From the NCBI RefSeq assembly GCF_964355755.1, contig NC_092677.1, positions 16,710,101 to 16,774,100 of the forward strand: a stretch of DNA of 64,000 bases, written 5' to 3'. The stretch is from Antedon mediterranea. Lineage: Eukaryota > Echinodermata > Crinoidea > Comatulida > Antedonidae. Below the pieces are notes generated by a model. The model was not told the DNA's origin, ran no database searches, and saw only the letters and a list, made by a program, of their open reading frames with translations. Below are positions 46,503 to 59,832 of the stretch, in pieces. Both the position numbers and the translations under genes were made by a program. Positions within the stretch are counted from its first letter, which is position 1, and the number at the start of each line of letters is the position of its first letter.

Positions 46503-49500
46503 CTAATAACCGTTTTGATTCCCAAATATTTTTTGGATTTGCTCGTTCATCGAATTGATTTTTCCAAGTTCGGTTGGAAATTTGTCTTCCAGAATATTCC
46601 ATATGTATTCGGCTGCAAGAGCATGCGCATTCTGTAAACATAAAATATTTTTAACATTAATGAATGACTTTCAAATTAAGAACAATGTAATGGACGTATA
46701 AACTAGTCCACGAAAGGCAGCGCAATATAAGTGAACTATGATAAAAGGAACCGTCATAAAATAGTGTAATGAAAAATGTAGTTCATTACAAAATAAATCA
46801 GCAGTTTGTGTGAATCGGTCAGACTTAATACCAATTCGTGTTTTGAACACGATATTATATTATCCGATCGATTAAAACTATGAACACACCTGATTTGGGT
46901 GAAATCCATCCACCGGTTCGATAAGTTGCCAAGCTTCTCCTCCTTGCTTTTCCCATGTGTTGACAACTGGCATAAAAACACATTATAAACGGGTTAGAAA
47001 AAATGTAAGTGTACTAAAAATGGAATGGAATCAGGATGCATTCTTATGTGTTCTAAACTAAGATTTTTTAATTTATTACTATCATTACAATAGTATGAAT
47101 GCATACTAAACAATTCAATGTACAGTAGATGGAAATTATAAAAGATTTCTCATTATCGAAGTCTGTTAAACCATATTCCCGTTTCAATTGTAATTTTATC
47201 TCCTTTTCCTTTCATGTTAAAGCTGTTGGTTGTCGTACTCGTAATTCCAAATGTAATCTTCTTTATGTGCCGTATTGTCGTGTTAATGTTACCAAGAATG
47301 GATTTATTTCACGTATTTGTCTTCTTTTTAATAATTGTGTTGTTAAAGATAATTCTATTGATCTCTTTTTTGACCGTTATAATTGTTTTTGTAATAAAAT
47401 TAGTAAAATTGTATAAATTTGTATTGTTAGATTTTAAGATTTATATATATTTTTATATGGTATAGTTTATTCCATTCTGTAAGGGGCGGGTTTCCCGCTC
47501 TTGAATGAGTTTGAATAAAATAAAATAAAATAAATAAAATATTCAATTGACTATAGTTAAACCTAGTCTATACTGGCAAACTCTGGAAAAACTTTCCTGC
47601 CCAACACACATTTGCAAACTAATGTTTCCTAGAAGAACAAATTGATGTAATTTGGAACTTACTAGCATTAAAGTCGAAATCCGTATATTCTACTTTAAAA
47701 TTGTGAAACGTTTGGCTTTGTGATGCTTCCTTCAGTGCCTCACTAAGTTGTTTTGCTCTCTGAAACATAGAAGTTTTATTCAATGAGAATGTATAGATAC
47801 ATATTAATATACAAGATACAAGTTAAGTTAAAGAAAGTAAGTAAGAATCATGTCAAAATGATTTCATTTTTAAAATAAATATATATTTTATTTAAAAATC
47901 TAAGAAGCTTTTAAGGCAGTCATTGTAAAAACAGTGCTTGTATGATTTCACCAAAAACCCGAAAACAAAATGCAGTTTTTGCAGTAACTGCAGTAGAAGT
48001 AAAACTATCTCTAAAAATGGTTCTTTAACTTTTTCTAATTAATTTCTTCGTTATCACGCTTACCTGTGAAGTATAATTTCTAAGGGTTTCATTGGTGGTC
48101 ATCCAGCCGTTGCATGGTGATACTTGTAGACAAGAGAGAAATTCGTAAACATCTTTGTAACGGATGTCGCTGTTGAGTTGACCGATTGGATGAAACCTAT
48201 CTGCCAATGTATTGTACAGTATTCGTCCGTCTACCATTCCCGTCATAAGAACTACACTGCCATTTGGAAGTACCTTATCCTGTAACAACATGGAAAGTTA
48301 TTGGCTAAAGATGTTATGTGTGTTTGATTCTCAGGACGCAACACAAGTAATGTGACCAATCACAAGCAATGAATTATCCGAACTGTCGCTCTGTCATTGG
48401 TCAACTCGATTGCGTTGCGCTTACGTCCTTTACGTCCTGAAACTGTTGATTTGAATATTTTGTATAGACACGGTTTTACTGCAATGGCCAATCGAAAAGT
48501 ACTTACTAAATACTTCAACGTCGATATTGCACTCGCTTTCATATCGGCTGGTTTTGTCATGTGATCAACAGTGTCCGGATGCCTATAACATAATAAATGG
48601 ATATTTCAATCATGTAACTAAATGATAGATTCCATATAATCATACAAAATTGAAACTACTAAACTATCAAGTATTATTACTGGTTAATATAAATCAGATG
48701 GTTGTTATGCATAGATAAATCAAAATTAGTCACATGAACTCACCCGTTGCATACGTCATTTCCGATTAACGAATAAATCACAATTAATGGATTGTCTGCC
48801 TTTGGATCACGTGCAAGACTAATAACAAAAAGTAAAAAGATAAATTTCTTATGGACATTTGTCGCATCTACGTTGGTTTTAATTACCCTTTCCGTTCTCT
48901 CCACAAAACATAGAAAATGTATGTAGGCTATGTATTAAATGTTAGTGTTATTTTGATTATGTGGCGTCCCGTACATGACTTACCTATATTGGATTGATCT
49001 GTTCATTGAAATAGTATCTGCTCCTGTAGATTGAAATATAATCAATGATTCTGTTTGATTGTAATGTACTTAGCATTAAAAATTATTCTAAAAATAATTC
49101 TTCAGTTTAAAAATGTATATAATTAATTCCCAAAAGTAAGTCGTCCTTACCATTAACACCGATGTTCTGAAAATCTCTGTGATTGCATAAGTTTCGTTGC
49201 CGCATTCGTAGATACAACGAGTCTGTTGGACCTCTGTTGTAGAGATAACGGGTAATTAATTGATGCATGTTACCAAAGGGTTGGGATTTTAAAGCACCAT
49301 CCTAAACCCTTAAATTCTTCTCTTCTCTATTTCTTCTAAATCATCAACATTAGGAATGGAACTCTTCAATGCAAATAGCATGTATACAGTGTATCACAAT
49401 GTTTACTGTGTATCACAATGTTTACTTACTCAATAATATTCCATGCCGATGTATTCAGATGCCCTTTGAAAAATAAAAAATATTACAAAATTCTTTAACA

Positions 49501-52500
49501 ATGTTCAAGCAAAATTTATTCCATTTTCCGCAACAAATAAAATTATAATTATATTCCCTTTTCTGAAAAAAAAAAGTTAATAATAAAATGAAATACTGTC
49601 CTCACCGGTTGAGTAGGAAACTTGTGGCCAATCAAATTCATTCTCTATTACCATAGGGGCATGATCGAAAATACTCTGCAAATAAAAACGAGCTAGTTAT
49701 CATACGTATTTTCTTTGGTGTAGAGTCTGGAAGCATTTTAAAGCTTATAAGTCCCTTGTTACTTATCCAATATCTTTTTAGGACACATACTTTGAAGGGT
49801 GATTTTCCAGTGTATTTCGATTGCTGACTTATAATAATACTACGTCATTATAATACATTTATTAAATGTATCCAGGTAAAGCATTACTTTGATCAACTAT
49901 ATAATACATCTGTGTTCATCCCGTTGGCTATAATGCATTCCTGTTTATGTATCCAGATCATTGAGCGTTGTACGATTATCAAACGCGTTGTGAAAGTTCA
50001 TTGTTTTCTAAATAAGTAATTAGTATAGTATAATAAGTATAGTAATTTTGTCTAATTTTGTATAAAATATATGGCATTGCAGGTATACTTATACAAAATA
50101 CAGGCCAACTGTACCTTAGTTACTTCCGTCGGTGTTAGCCACTTTGGTGGGATGTGAAAGTGTGCAGCAGCCGAGTCGCCTAGTATTGCCAAGCCCATTG
50201 GTCTGGAATCTTTGCAAAACAATTGTTCGTAGGACTTTCCAGATTTCGGATCAACGCCCTATAGAAAACATATTTTTTAATAGTGGTTTTTAGCGTTTAT
50301 TTAATTAAATGCATATGTAATTGATTCCACTTTTTCTTTCCAAAAAGGAAAATTACAGAAAAATGAAACAAAACCAATAAGCGCAATCCAATAATAATAT
50401 AAATTGAATTTTATTTACAAAGAAAGATGCAGTATTTTAAAAACACTAAAATGAGAATGCAAAACCTTGAACAAAAGAAATAAAAAGCGGAAAACTAAGA
50501 GGAAATTTTTTTTTTTTTCAGAGCAATCGTACCATGATTCCATTACAATTTGAGTCTTCAACTATATCATCATCAATGGGTCTGAAAGTAAACAATAAAT
50601 ACAAAATTAAACTGAACTTACTTTAGTATCTTAATTTATGGTTAACATTTCTAAAGTTATACGATTTCGACCAAAGGAACGAAATTCAAAGACTACTGGA
50701 TGCCCAGAGACGGTAACAATATGAAACCCTATATGTAGGACCGTAAAATGGAGAAGAACAAAAGAAATAACTAGAACAAATATTAGGAGGAAGAAGTTTT
50801 ATCAAGTTTTACCGAAATACTACGGTACAGTATTCTTTTGGTAGGATGGACATCAAACCCATGATTACATCATAATTAGTAACTGTATTGAGAATCTCAC
50901 CTTCGTCCGGGATAGAAGTCACTTCTAGCATCGTTACAATCTCTGCCACGCCAATGTGATCCACGTAGCGTCTGGAATGAGGATAGACTTGCAAATAAAC
51001 AACTGCTTTTTATACAATATTATGGACATCTTAGGCCGTGTAAAGAACAATTAAAGTAGTCTAATAGTATTTGAGTTCTAATTTTAAGATTCCGCCTCCT
51101 TCTTTTCTGCATGCAAAACATTATGTTAGAAGTGGAGAGCCAAGGAGGGTCAAGAAGAAAGAGGAATACCACGGAATATGACCAACTTCGACTGTATTCA
51201 AATAAGTCATTTGTATGCAACAACCTAATTTGAATAAATATATCTGTGATTGTTTTCACTACATTTTCTGTGTAAATCCACGTTCCAGAAAAAGGTATAT
51301 ATCATAAGATGCCAACCTCAATTACTCCAAGTCAGTACTATCTCGGAGAAGACGGTTGTGCTTCTTGTGTATTTGTTTCACCTGTACCCCTTGAAAGAGG
51401 TATTAGTCGTTGCTAGTTCACCTTTGAAGTAAATACCACTTGAAATCCGTTCTTCCTTTTGCTAATATAATTTATAAACTCGTCATTCTTTTTAAACACA
51501 TTACCTTTAGGTCACTGAATTTGTCGTTGTCAATGTCCTCCACTGGCAGATAATTGTCTATTTGTCTGTATAAGGCCAAGAAAGAAGTAAGCATCATATT
51601 AATAATTAGAAAACAATGCCTACTGTATTTGCATAAAATGTTAAGACACAATATTTTTTTATTCAAAGACATTACTTACGAATATATATCTTGGCACAAT
51701 GCCTTTAAAACAGGAAGAGAATCGCATATATTATCTCGTAGCTTTTTAACCTGCGAAGTAGAAAAATAAATTTTTTTTTTTTAAAGTTGCATAACAATTT
51801 AGGAGTTTTTATTGGTAAATATATTAGTTCTGTTTACCAGGTAATTAACAAACTCTGTCATTTATCCTGTAACTTAAATTCCTTCAATCACTCACCGCAA
51901 AAACTATTTTAAGAAAAACAAGATAAAGCTTTTTTTCATGGTAATAATAAAATCTTTAATAAAAAAAATAGCCGTATACAGTACTACTCACACAATCAAA
52001 AGTTAGCAATAATTATTTGTATTTTTACCGTATGTGCACTGACTTTCTCCTTCCATTGATCATGTCGGCCAAGACTCTTATCAATGCTGTATGGTGTCTT
52101 TGGATATAAATGACATTCTTTCTGCCCTGGATCGGTTTTGCAGATTCCGAGGGCGTGACAAGCCACGTCGCCATCGACGTCTTTTTCAAAACTGTAAAAT
52201 GCACAACGAAACATCAATAGCTATTGGCTATACGCCGTCGCGATGACTACAAAACCACCATTATCTTTGCACATAAATAATCCACTTACATTTTTATCAA
52301 CGTCGGTGTTGCTATTGCTACAACAATTCGACAAGGGTTGTCAAAACTTTCTGAAAAAAAAGGTACAGCAGTCTACAATAAAACAATATTGTTTACACTG
52401 TTCATAGCGATAGCATATTATTTCTGATAGGTTTGGAGAGGGAGGTACAGACTGTGTAACACAGTAGATATGAACAATAAGTATAAGCTTTTTAAAAACC

Positions 52501-54152
52501 AACAAAGCATAACAAACACTATTTTATAATTTTATATTCATATTATATTCATTCACATTTTTATTTGAAACAGTCCAGGAAAAAATTCATACATTTACAG
52601 TAAGTTAAATGATAACTTAATTTTATTTTGATTTTGAACAAAAAAAACAAGCAAAGGGAACAAGCTATCCGTTTAAACGTGAAGCGGTTACATAATAAAA
52701 ATAATAACTTTATTTAAAAACGGATGCAACACTTGGATCAACAGATTGGTGTTTTCACATCTCCAACTGTATTTATTTAACGGTAAATAAATATTTTTAC
52801 TAGAAAGCTGTATTTCTTAATTGATTAACAAACTTACTTGGAAGTAAATCGCAAAGTTTTAATAACGAATCGACAACCGTCTCATTCTGGATCTGGGCCA
52901 ACTGCTCTCCGAGAGATACCAACAAAGTACAAGCTATGAAATGGAAATTGTAAAGCGTGGTTCCCACTAGCGACGCAACACAAGGACGTAACGCAACGCA
53001 AGTGAATTGACCAATCACAAGCGATGGCTTATTCGCTTGTGATTGCTAAAGCTTGGTTCCCACTAGAACGTAACGCAAGGACGTAAACTCAACGCAAGCG
53101 AATTGACCAATCACAAACGATGGCTTATTCGCTTGTGATTGCTAACTGTCTATAACTTCGCTTGTCATTGGTTAAAACGCTTGCGTTGCGTTTACGTCCT
53201 TGCGTTACGTTCTAGTGGGAACCAAGCTTGACTGTCTATAACTTCGCTTGTCATTGGTTAAAACGCTTGCGTTGCGTTTACGTCCTTGCGGTACGTTCTA
53301 GTGGGAACCAAGCTTCAAAGTGTAAGTAATAATCTAAACTATAAGCCTACTCGACACAAATAATATCACGAAAGAGTATCATTACTATGTAATTTACTCT
53401 TCTCCTACCAAGCAGTTTCCAACACCCTATTATTCACCAGGAGGTATTTCCTTCTTGAAATTAAATCATCAAGATGGCAGTACGGAAAACATATATGATG
53501 TTTCCGGGTTAATGAAATTATTAGCGAGTCTATAAAGATATAAGAAAAACAAAGGGTATACCCCATCTGAATGTACACGTCATGCATAAAATATATTTGT
53601 TATAAATGATTTCCAACAAATTAAGTTACTTGTTTCATTATTTAGATAGATCATTTAGAAAAATATTCATCTTAAGTCTTTTCTTTTTAACAAGGAACCT
53701 AGTAAAAGTATTGTTAGGCGTTCTGTTCTTGGTAGGTTGCCATATACAAGTCAATTAATAAATACATTTTCTTTTCGTATTAGATAAAAAATAAATTAAA
53801 TTAAATTAGTCGCTTTAATATTGACGTCGAGTTTGGAGTTGTATATTCGTTTTTTAACATATCCTTATTTTTACAGCAACATTTTTCGCAGAACAACCTA
53901 TAGCTGAATTATTGTATGGTTTTACTGTTGTGTTGCCCTAAATCTGCTATCAGAACTCCAATGTAACGACCTATGCACTTATCTAGTTAGTCTTGATGAA
54001 TTGACCCTATAGATTAAGGTAAGGGCATAAGTTAGAATACACTTACCTGCACAGTCTGTACCACCATTTACCCCACGTGTTTGTGCATGAGGAACGAATA
54101 TCACAAAAATAAAGACGCAGAGTGTGAACATGAGTTGTTTCGTAGGAGACAT
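46503..54152 (-). CDS. AOAH: Acyloxyacyl hydrolase
   Basis: Nineteen exons join without phase conflict to 572 residues (human AOAH 575): 54152-54047, 52933-52838, 52350-52290, 52191-52029, 51750-51680, 51565-51505, 50971-50901, 50581-50533, 50258-50115, 49675-49606, 49463-49430, 49233-49151, 49023-48984, 48818-48744, 48582-48507, 48279-48064, 47759-47663, 46966-46890, 46631-46503. The enzyme removes secondary acyl chains from lipopolysaccharide lipid A and so detoxifies endotoxin. A signal peptide (FTLCVFIFVIFV) is followed by a saposin-B-like domain with paired cysteines (TDCAACTLL ... KLCDLLP; VACHALGIC). Then comes the linker CHLYPKTPYS and a GDSL catalytic domain: HWRGRDCNDAR, nucleophile in LGDSAAAHFHIPP (Ser255), and Asp/His in EPVDGFHPN. 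It should be secreted or lysosomal. It appears intact. Confidence 0.95.
47120..47540 (+). mobile_element. 3' end of a non-LTR retrotransposon (LINE)
   Basis: Antisense to AOAH, in the intron between exons 17 and 18. Reads SRFNCNFISFSFHVKAVGCR, then LLYVPYCRVNVTKNGFISRI and LFNN, the conserved C-terminal segment of CR1/Jockey-type reverse transcriptases (VP..R.N..KN.F..R....N). It ends in a stop, a short 3' UTR containing GGGCGGGTTTCCCGC, and a (TAAAA)n tail from ~47515. It is 5'-truncated, as LINE insertions usually are. Confidence 0.65.
48331..48440. mobile_element. Fold-back MITE, copy 1 (AOAH intron 15)
   Basis: TCAGGACGCAACACAAG...CGTTGCGCTTACGTCC then TTTACGTCCTGA: inverted ends TCAGGACG/CGTCCTGA and a largely self-complementary body including GACCAATCACAAG and TGTCATTGGTC. 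About 110 bp. Member of the family seen best at 52955-53318. Confidence 0.6.
52955..53318. mobile_element. Fold-back MITE, compound L-L-R-R copy (AOAH intron 1)
   Basis: A palindrome of ~180 bp (53049-53229) begins AGCTTGGTTCCCACTAGAAC and ends with its complement GTTCTAGTGGGAACCAAGCT. Internal arms contain ACGCAAGGACGTAA and AATTGACCAATCACAA. An extra left half (52957-53048) precedes it and an extra right half (53230-53316) follows, giving left-left-right-right order. The block begins ~25 bases upstream of the AOAH exon 2 acceptor. Confidence 0.8.
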
Positions 54153-54154
54153 CA

Positions 54155-54160
54155 CATTGA
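54155..54160 (-). promoter_or_regulatory. Start-stop uORF just before AOAH ATG
   Basis: On the minus strand the bases before the AOAH start read ATGTGATG: an ATG immediately followed by TGA, two bases upstream of the main ATG at 54152. Minimal start-stop elements can stall or delay ribosomes; effect here is inference. Confidence 0.3.
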
Positions 54161-54227
54161 ACTATTCACGGCGGCGGGAGAGCTAACGATTGCAACGTGA
54201 CTATTACAGTAGAGAAACTTTAATTGA

Positions 54228-54238
54228 TTTATATATAA
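54228..54238 (-). promoter_or_regulatory. TATA-box candidate for AOAH
   Basis: TTATATATAAA on the minus strand lies ~76-86 bases upstream of the AOAH ATG, which allows a ~45-base 5' UTR if transcription starts about 30 bases downstream. Confidence 0.4.
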
Positions 54239-55050
54239 CTTATCTGTAATGCTGTCATTTGACGTAGTTATACAAACAATCGTAATCAAAAAAGTTTATA
54301 TATACTTCCTTATCGCTCCTGCTCTACAGTGTCTTTGTCATGTGTTAGACCATGACAATATTTATATAGTATTCTACAATAGCCTCTTTACGTTGCAGCT
54401 TATTGATACTACTACTACTGCTACACATCAATTGCTGTTTCTTTGTCAGTAATGTAATAATTATACTTTCAAATAATAGAAAGTGAAACCCGGAAATGTT
54501 GATGTAGGCCTACATATCGTAAACTACAAAATGTACACAATAATAATGTACAATACATGTACTTTCTATTGATAGTTTTAACTAATTAAAATTAAAATTT
54601 GTTATATATGTTATGCTTGATTGCCTGTGGATGTCTTTGTTTATATGAATGTATATGCATGAGTAAAGTAGGGTTTGTAGTACACCGTGTGAAGAAGTTT
54701 TAGTTGGCGTGTTAAGGGAACCAATCCTTCAAATTGTGATAACATTCTGAAACTTGGCACAGTTATTCATTAGGGTATCAAAAACATCGAATTTGGCCAG
54801 GAAAAGCAGCCATTTTGGATTTCAAATATGTATGCATGTTCAATTACCTTTTTAAAATAAATGTTAAATTAACTTTAGCAAGGTGCAACAATAATTACCT
54901 TTGACTTGATTAATTAAAGCATGATTCAAAGATAAACAATACAACATAAAGTTTTGTTATGCTAATTACAAAAATGAATGACACTAGGTCTATTCCATCA
55001 GCATGCTCTTGTTCGATAATATTTTAGATATTTCCTCATCTTCTTACAAG
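54239..55050. other. Spacer between AOAH promoter and P450-1
   Basis: AT-rich sequence without gene signals; it holds AOAH upstream DNA and the 3' side of the P450 gene. An ATG-rich open stretch at 54249-54452 has no family resemblance. Confidence 0.4.
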
Positions 55051-58000
55051 TTAATGTCTGTCTACCAGACGCAGATCCAGTGCCTGGTCGGGAGCCAAAA
55101 TTATCTGTGATACTGCATCTACTTCCTTGTCAATTACCACTTGAAAGTTCCTTATTATCTACCAAAATCGAAACACATTATTAGTGATAACATATTATTA
55201 GTTTCATAAAGTCAACAGTAGAAGATCGTCTCCCAATGTGCTATTAAATCTGTGTATGCTCTGCACTGCTGACCGCCATAGCCCGCATTTTTTTTAGTTT
55301 CAATTTCAGCTTGAGGACAATAATAGATTACCTTTTTTATCTAATTGTACGTTTATTTCTTCTTCACATATTAGATATTATTGTGTATGGGAAAATTGAG
55401 AAGTAAGACAAAAAATTGACGAACACAAAAAAAAGAGAAGAAAAACGAAGCTGGCGGATCTACATGAAAATTTAGCGGGACTACTAACTTGCTTAGGTAG
55501 TCCTACTTCCTTCAAACAAACTTGCTTAAATTCCTCCCCAATTAAGTATATGCAAACATATGCATACTAAGAAAGATAATGTAAGAGGATAACTGAAACC
55601 ATAATCCTAGATTTAACAGCAATTTGTATTTACTAATAATTATTATTAGAGAGGGCTATTACATTTACCATTGGTAATAATGTGTGCATTTTTTGTTCAG
55701 CCATCCGACGACCTAATGATAAAAAAAAATGTGTAAAACTTGTCATTTTAAATGTAAATTATTTATTCTAGAACCGTACGATCTTTCTTTCAACCTGTAT
55801 GAGTTTATTCTAAATACAGTTTGAGAATACATATACGCACATTTATTATTATGACATTTTTTGTAAAATGTTTGAATATACAGTTTTATCAAAAGGCAGG
55901 CCCAGTACCATATTTATGCCGACCACGATGTTATAAAACTAAGCTATATCTCCTCTGGTAGGTTGAATATCTGACCAGACATCGTTGTTTTCTCTGCCGT
56001 ACTTTTCAACTCTTAATTTTTTTTAATTGTTTTCTTTTCTTTTTTTTTAAATAATACTTTATAAAGTTCAGTTTTTAATTATGGATTGGTCAGTAATCAA
56101 TAACTTTGTAACATAAACATTGATAATTTTCCATTAAAAAAAATAGGAGAAAAATTTGTGTCCAACGGCTTATTATAATTTACTCTTTAACGTCGGTTCG
56201 CTACTTCCCTCTATTGTTGAAATTACTTTCTGTACGATGTATTGAAAATTATACTTACCGATACAACTTCGAACACCAAATCCAAATGGTAGCATCAAGA
56301 AATGATTCAAACTCTCGCCTTTCACTCGATTAAGCCATCTTTCAGGTTTGAAGATCAATGGATCTTCAAAATATTCTGGATCACGGGACACTGAATACAT
56401 ATTCAACAAAATGGTCATCTAGAACATAAATATAATATGTGATGTGCCTATATATGGACATAATGATGTCGTACCACTACCATATCCAGGCATATCACTA
56501 CCATATTTGGGCACATCACACTTTTTGTCAAATTAATCTCATACCGTAGTGTAGACACTTTAGTGGTGTTATTTTAATTATTTACTTATTCTGATAAATC
56601 AACTTCAATACCTGGCACTGTATTCTAGATATTTTCCCCTCATTTTTTTAAAAACGGTAATGGCTTAAAATCCCTTCCCCTCCTTTTGGTGGTGAATTGG
56701 GCAGTAGGCCTACACCAGTGTCCCTTACTCCATATATGATGTTTTGCATTTTCACAATGGCCAACGGCTTAATGTCTTATCCAGAGTGACGATGGAGTGG
56801 TATTCGAAACCTATGATATTCCACGATTAAGCGTATGCCTACAGCACAGTGACTACCACCAATTTAGCCGAATGCGCTCTTCACATTGTTTCATCGTCAC
56901 ATTTCAACAACCTGGACTTACCCCAGCTGGTATTATGTATCCATTGAGGTTCATATCTTCCGTTACATTTCTGGATAGTAGAGGTTGTATTGGATATAGC
57001 CTGTCAATTTAAAATAACACGGTCAATTTAAGCGAATGCAGTAAAATAAATTACCAAATTGACAACACAATAAAACCGACAGTTCATGTAGGCATTGAGA
57101 TAATGAAATTGAAAATAGACAATAGTGTTGTGTGATGTCATAATATCTACTGATCAATCGTAAATTAAGATGAATACATATATTTACAAATTCAATTATG
57201 GCCTCATAGTTGTAATTCACTGGTAAAGATGCATGTCTTGATAAACAGTTTCTTTAACTGTATCTTTCAAATTCCATACATTTCAACTTATTTTGTCAAA
57301 AACGTATTACTTAAAAAATGGAGAAAGGAAATTAACCTCTGTGTTTCCTGCATGACAGCTTTTAGATAGCTCATCTGATTGTAGTGTTCCTTTGTTGGCG
57401 TGATACCTTCTGGAAGAACTCGTGTTACTTCTTCGTATAAGCGTTCCTGGCAATCTGGATTCTTTGCGAGGCAGTATAGTGTCCATAAAGTTGTAATAGA
57501 AGTCTGAAATAACATGTTATTATTTCTTAGTCTTAATAATTTTACCTTATGCAAGATGCAATTTGTTTTGAATCTACAAGAACTAATGCAGGCCTATACT
57601 TAACCTTAACTCACCGTATCTACTGCAGCCGAAAGAAGTTCGGTCATATTTCCGTATATTTCTTCCTCACTCAGCTTATTCTGTGCAACAAGGTAGGCCA
57701 AGTAACTGTCATCATCAACTTGTTCGTTGGAATTGTTAGCAGCCTTCTCGGCCAGCTCTTTTAATTTATTGTCTACGAGTTATCGGCCTTTTAAGAAACA
57801 TAAATCATTGTGTAAATATCATAATTGTTACTGGTATTATAATTATTGAATTAATCATTTGAAAAATATCGACATGAAATATAAGTCCAGCGTTAAAAAG
57901 TAAAAAAATACTTACAAACTCTGAAGATCAAATTCCAAGAATCGTTGTGTAACTTAAAAGATTTTGTTTTAAGCAACTTTTGAATATAAAGGCTTAAACA

Positions 58001-59652
58001 TGAGATCAGTAGACGCCTCCAGTACGTTTTTAAAAGCATATAAAAACTCATCAATTTCGTTATGAATCGTTGGTGAGTTTCTTTCTAAAACACCAATGCG
58101 TTTGTCGAAACAAACCATACATGCAGCTGAAAGTAAAGAATTTTTTACCCATCATAATTTGTTATTATAACATAGAAAAGAAAATTCATTAAGCCTACAG
58201 TATTTAGCTTTATAGTATTTTCATTATACTAATGGGACTATTCCAATTATGCGAATTACATACTTTTACTGAAAATTTTGCCGTAGGCCTAAAGGTTTAT
58301 GATATCTTAAGAGTGGTTTCCACTAAATACGCGGATGCAACACAAGCCAGTGTTCACCGTGTGATAAGCGAAAGTTCAAATATGCTATCGCTTGTGTTTA
58401 ATCAAATCACTTACGTTGTGCTTACGTCATTGCGTTGCGTCTCTAATGGGAAACAACAATTAGATGTGGTACTACATATTCACTGCAACACATGGTAAAA
58501 AATGAAGTCTATATTTTGTCGGTCAGTCCATTAATGACTTACGTACATTCAAATGCCCATCTAAACAGCTCTTCTTCGAGATTCGGTACAATGTCCTTAT
58601 TTGGACCTTCTTTCGGACGTAATGATTTTAGCCTCTCAAATACATCCGTCGACACACCATGCATACTATTTAGAAAGAGTGATATTTCTTGAGGTTGAAG
58701 TAAACGTCTACTCATAGCAGAGCGACTTCTGTGCCATTGTTCACCGCTCCTAGATAAAAATAATGCATACTAATGTAATCATTTGTTGACCTAACGATAA
58801 TTGGTTCCAATTAATCAATGTTTGTTTGTAATTATTTTAATGTTGTACACGAAGGATAACCAACTAAGTGACAAAATAAATTAAATGAAACCTAAGGAAA
58901 AGTCGGCCGCGGTTGAGTTGAGATGCACGTTTTGGCAGGATAATTCGCCAATTCGATAATTCGACACAAGATTCTCATATTTTTGGGATCCTGCCTTCGT
59001 CCCTTTTCTAAATTATCTCACTATTGTTTTTGTTACTTTTTGTCTTTTGGACGTAAATAAATGTTTTTGAATTGAGTTGAGTTGAAAAAAAAGAGCGCTC
59101 ATTTTAAACAAATACAAATCCGACTTTAATGTAAGTGTACGTTCTACCAGCTTAAATTATATGTTAAAAATACAGTTGGTTGATGTAAATAAATGTATCT
59201 ACTTACTGCAGTATGATGCCGAGTGGTTCATTGTTCGTTCTTCTATGTTCTAGCCAATATGGAAAGGGCATTCTCACGGGATACATCTTTTCTTGTCTAA
59301 AAAAGTCCTGTATGAGTTTCGGATCACTTAACACAATCATATCAAATGTTAACAGGCTGTTTCTGTACATCTTTCCGTACTTTGTAGCGTATTCACCAGT
59401 CAATTCATGATTTTTTAATAAATCTGAGCGTAACGTCAGCCAAGTTGATAATAATTTGTTGATCATTAAAGGAGCTCCTTGTATACCCACTATTGGCACA
59501 TCATCGAGAGACTTTAAATTCTCGTTCAGATGTTTTGACGGTGGATTAGAAGTTGCAGACTCTGTGTATCGTCGTGAAATTGGTAAAGTTGCAGGCCTAT
59601 ACTTGCACAATATCGTTGAAATGACTTTAGAAACTCTGGCTAAAGCTGGCAT
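55051..59652 (-). CDS. Mitochondrial-clan cytochrome P450, gene 1 (one frameshift)
   Basis: Nine exons: 59652-59207, 58749-58547, 58126-57916, ~57772-57615, 57503-57337, 57000-56922, 56418-56259, 55712-55669, 55158-55051. The N terminus is Arg/Ser-rich without a membrane anchor (MPALARVSKVISTILCKY), fitting mitochondrial import and the CYP11/24/27-like clan. Landmarks: SGEQWHRSRSAM (C helix), I helix ELLSAAVDT|TSITTLW, K helix ETQR (ExxR), PERW, haem loop FGFGVRSCIGRR. It probably hydroxylates a sterol or lipid with adrenodoxin as electron donor. In exon 3 the frame changes between LMFKPLY and QKLLKTKSFKLHNDSW (near 57990), a net +1 base. Exon 4 either uses the acceptor at 57773 or contains a TAA near its start. 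It is either a recent pseudogene or a sequence error. Confidence 0.8.
58313..58455. mobile_element. Fold-back MITE, copy 3 (P450-1 intron 2)
   Basis: GTGGTTTCCACTAAATACGC ... GCGTTGCGTCTCTAATGGGA: inverted ends and inner words (TACGTCATTGCG, GATGCAACACAAG) match the family at 52955-53318 with higher divergence. Confidence 0.55.
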
Positions 59653-59832
59653 TGTTCAAGAGGTAAGTCGTGCTTTTTTGATTGCAATTATGAAACTCAT
59701 AACAATTACCGTCACAAAAAATCAATGATTTATCTGTAGCCATAATATCAACAATAAAGTGTAGACAAATATCCCAACTGTGCAAAGTTCATGAGATAAA
59801 ATCGAATGATTTTGTGTAGAATATTATTATTA

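Noticed and set aside
47129-47416. An independent host gene on the + strand within AOAH
   Set aside because: It matches the C-terminal part of a LINE reverse transcriptase and ends in a (TAAAA)n tail.
57605-57790. A second frameshift at the P450-1 exon 4 start
   Set aside because: Using the acceptor TCGTAG at 57773 joins in frame and avoids the TAA, so a second lesion is not required.
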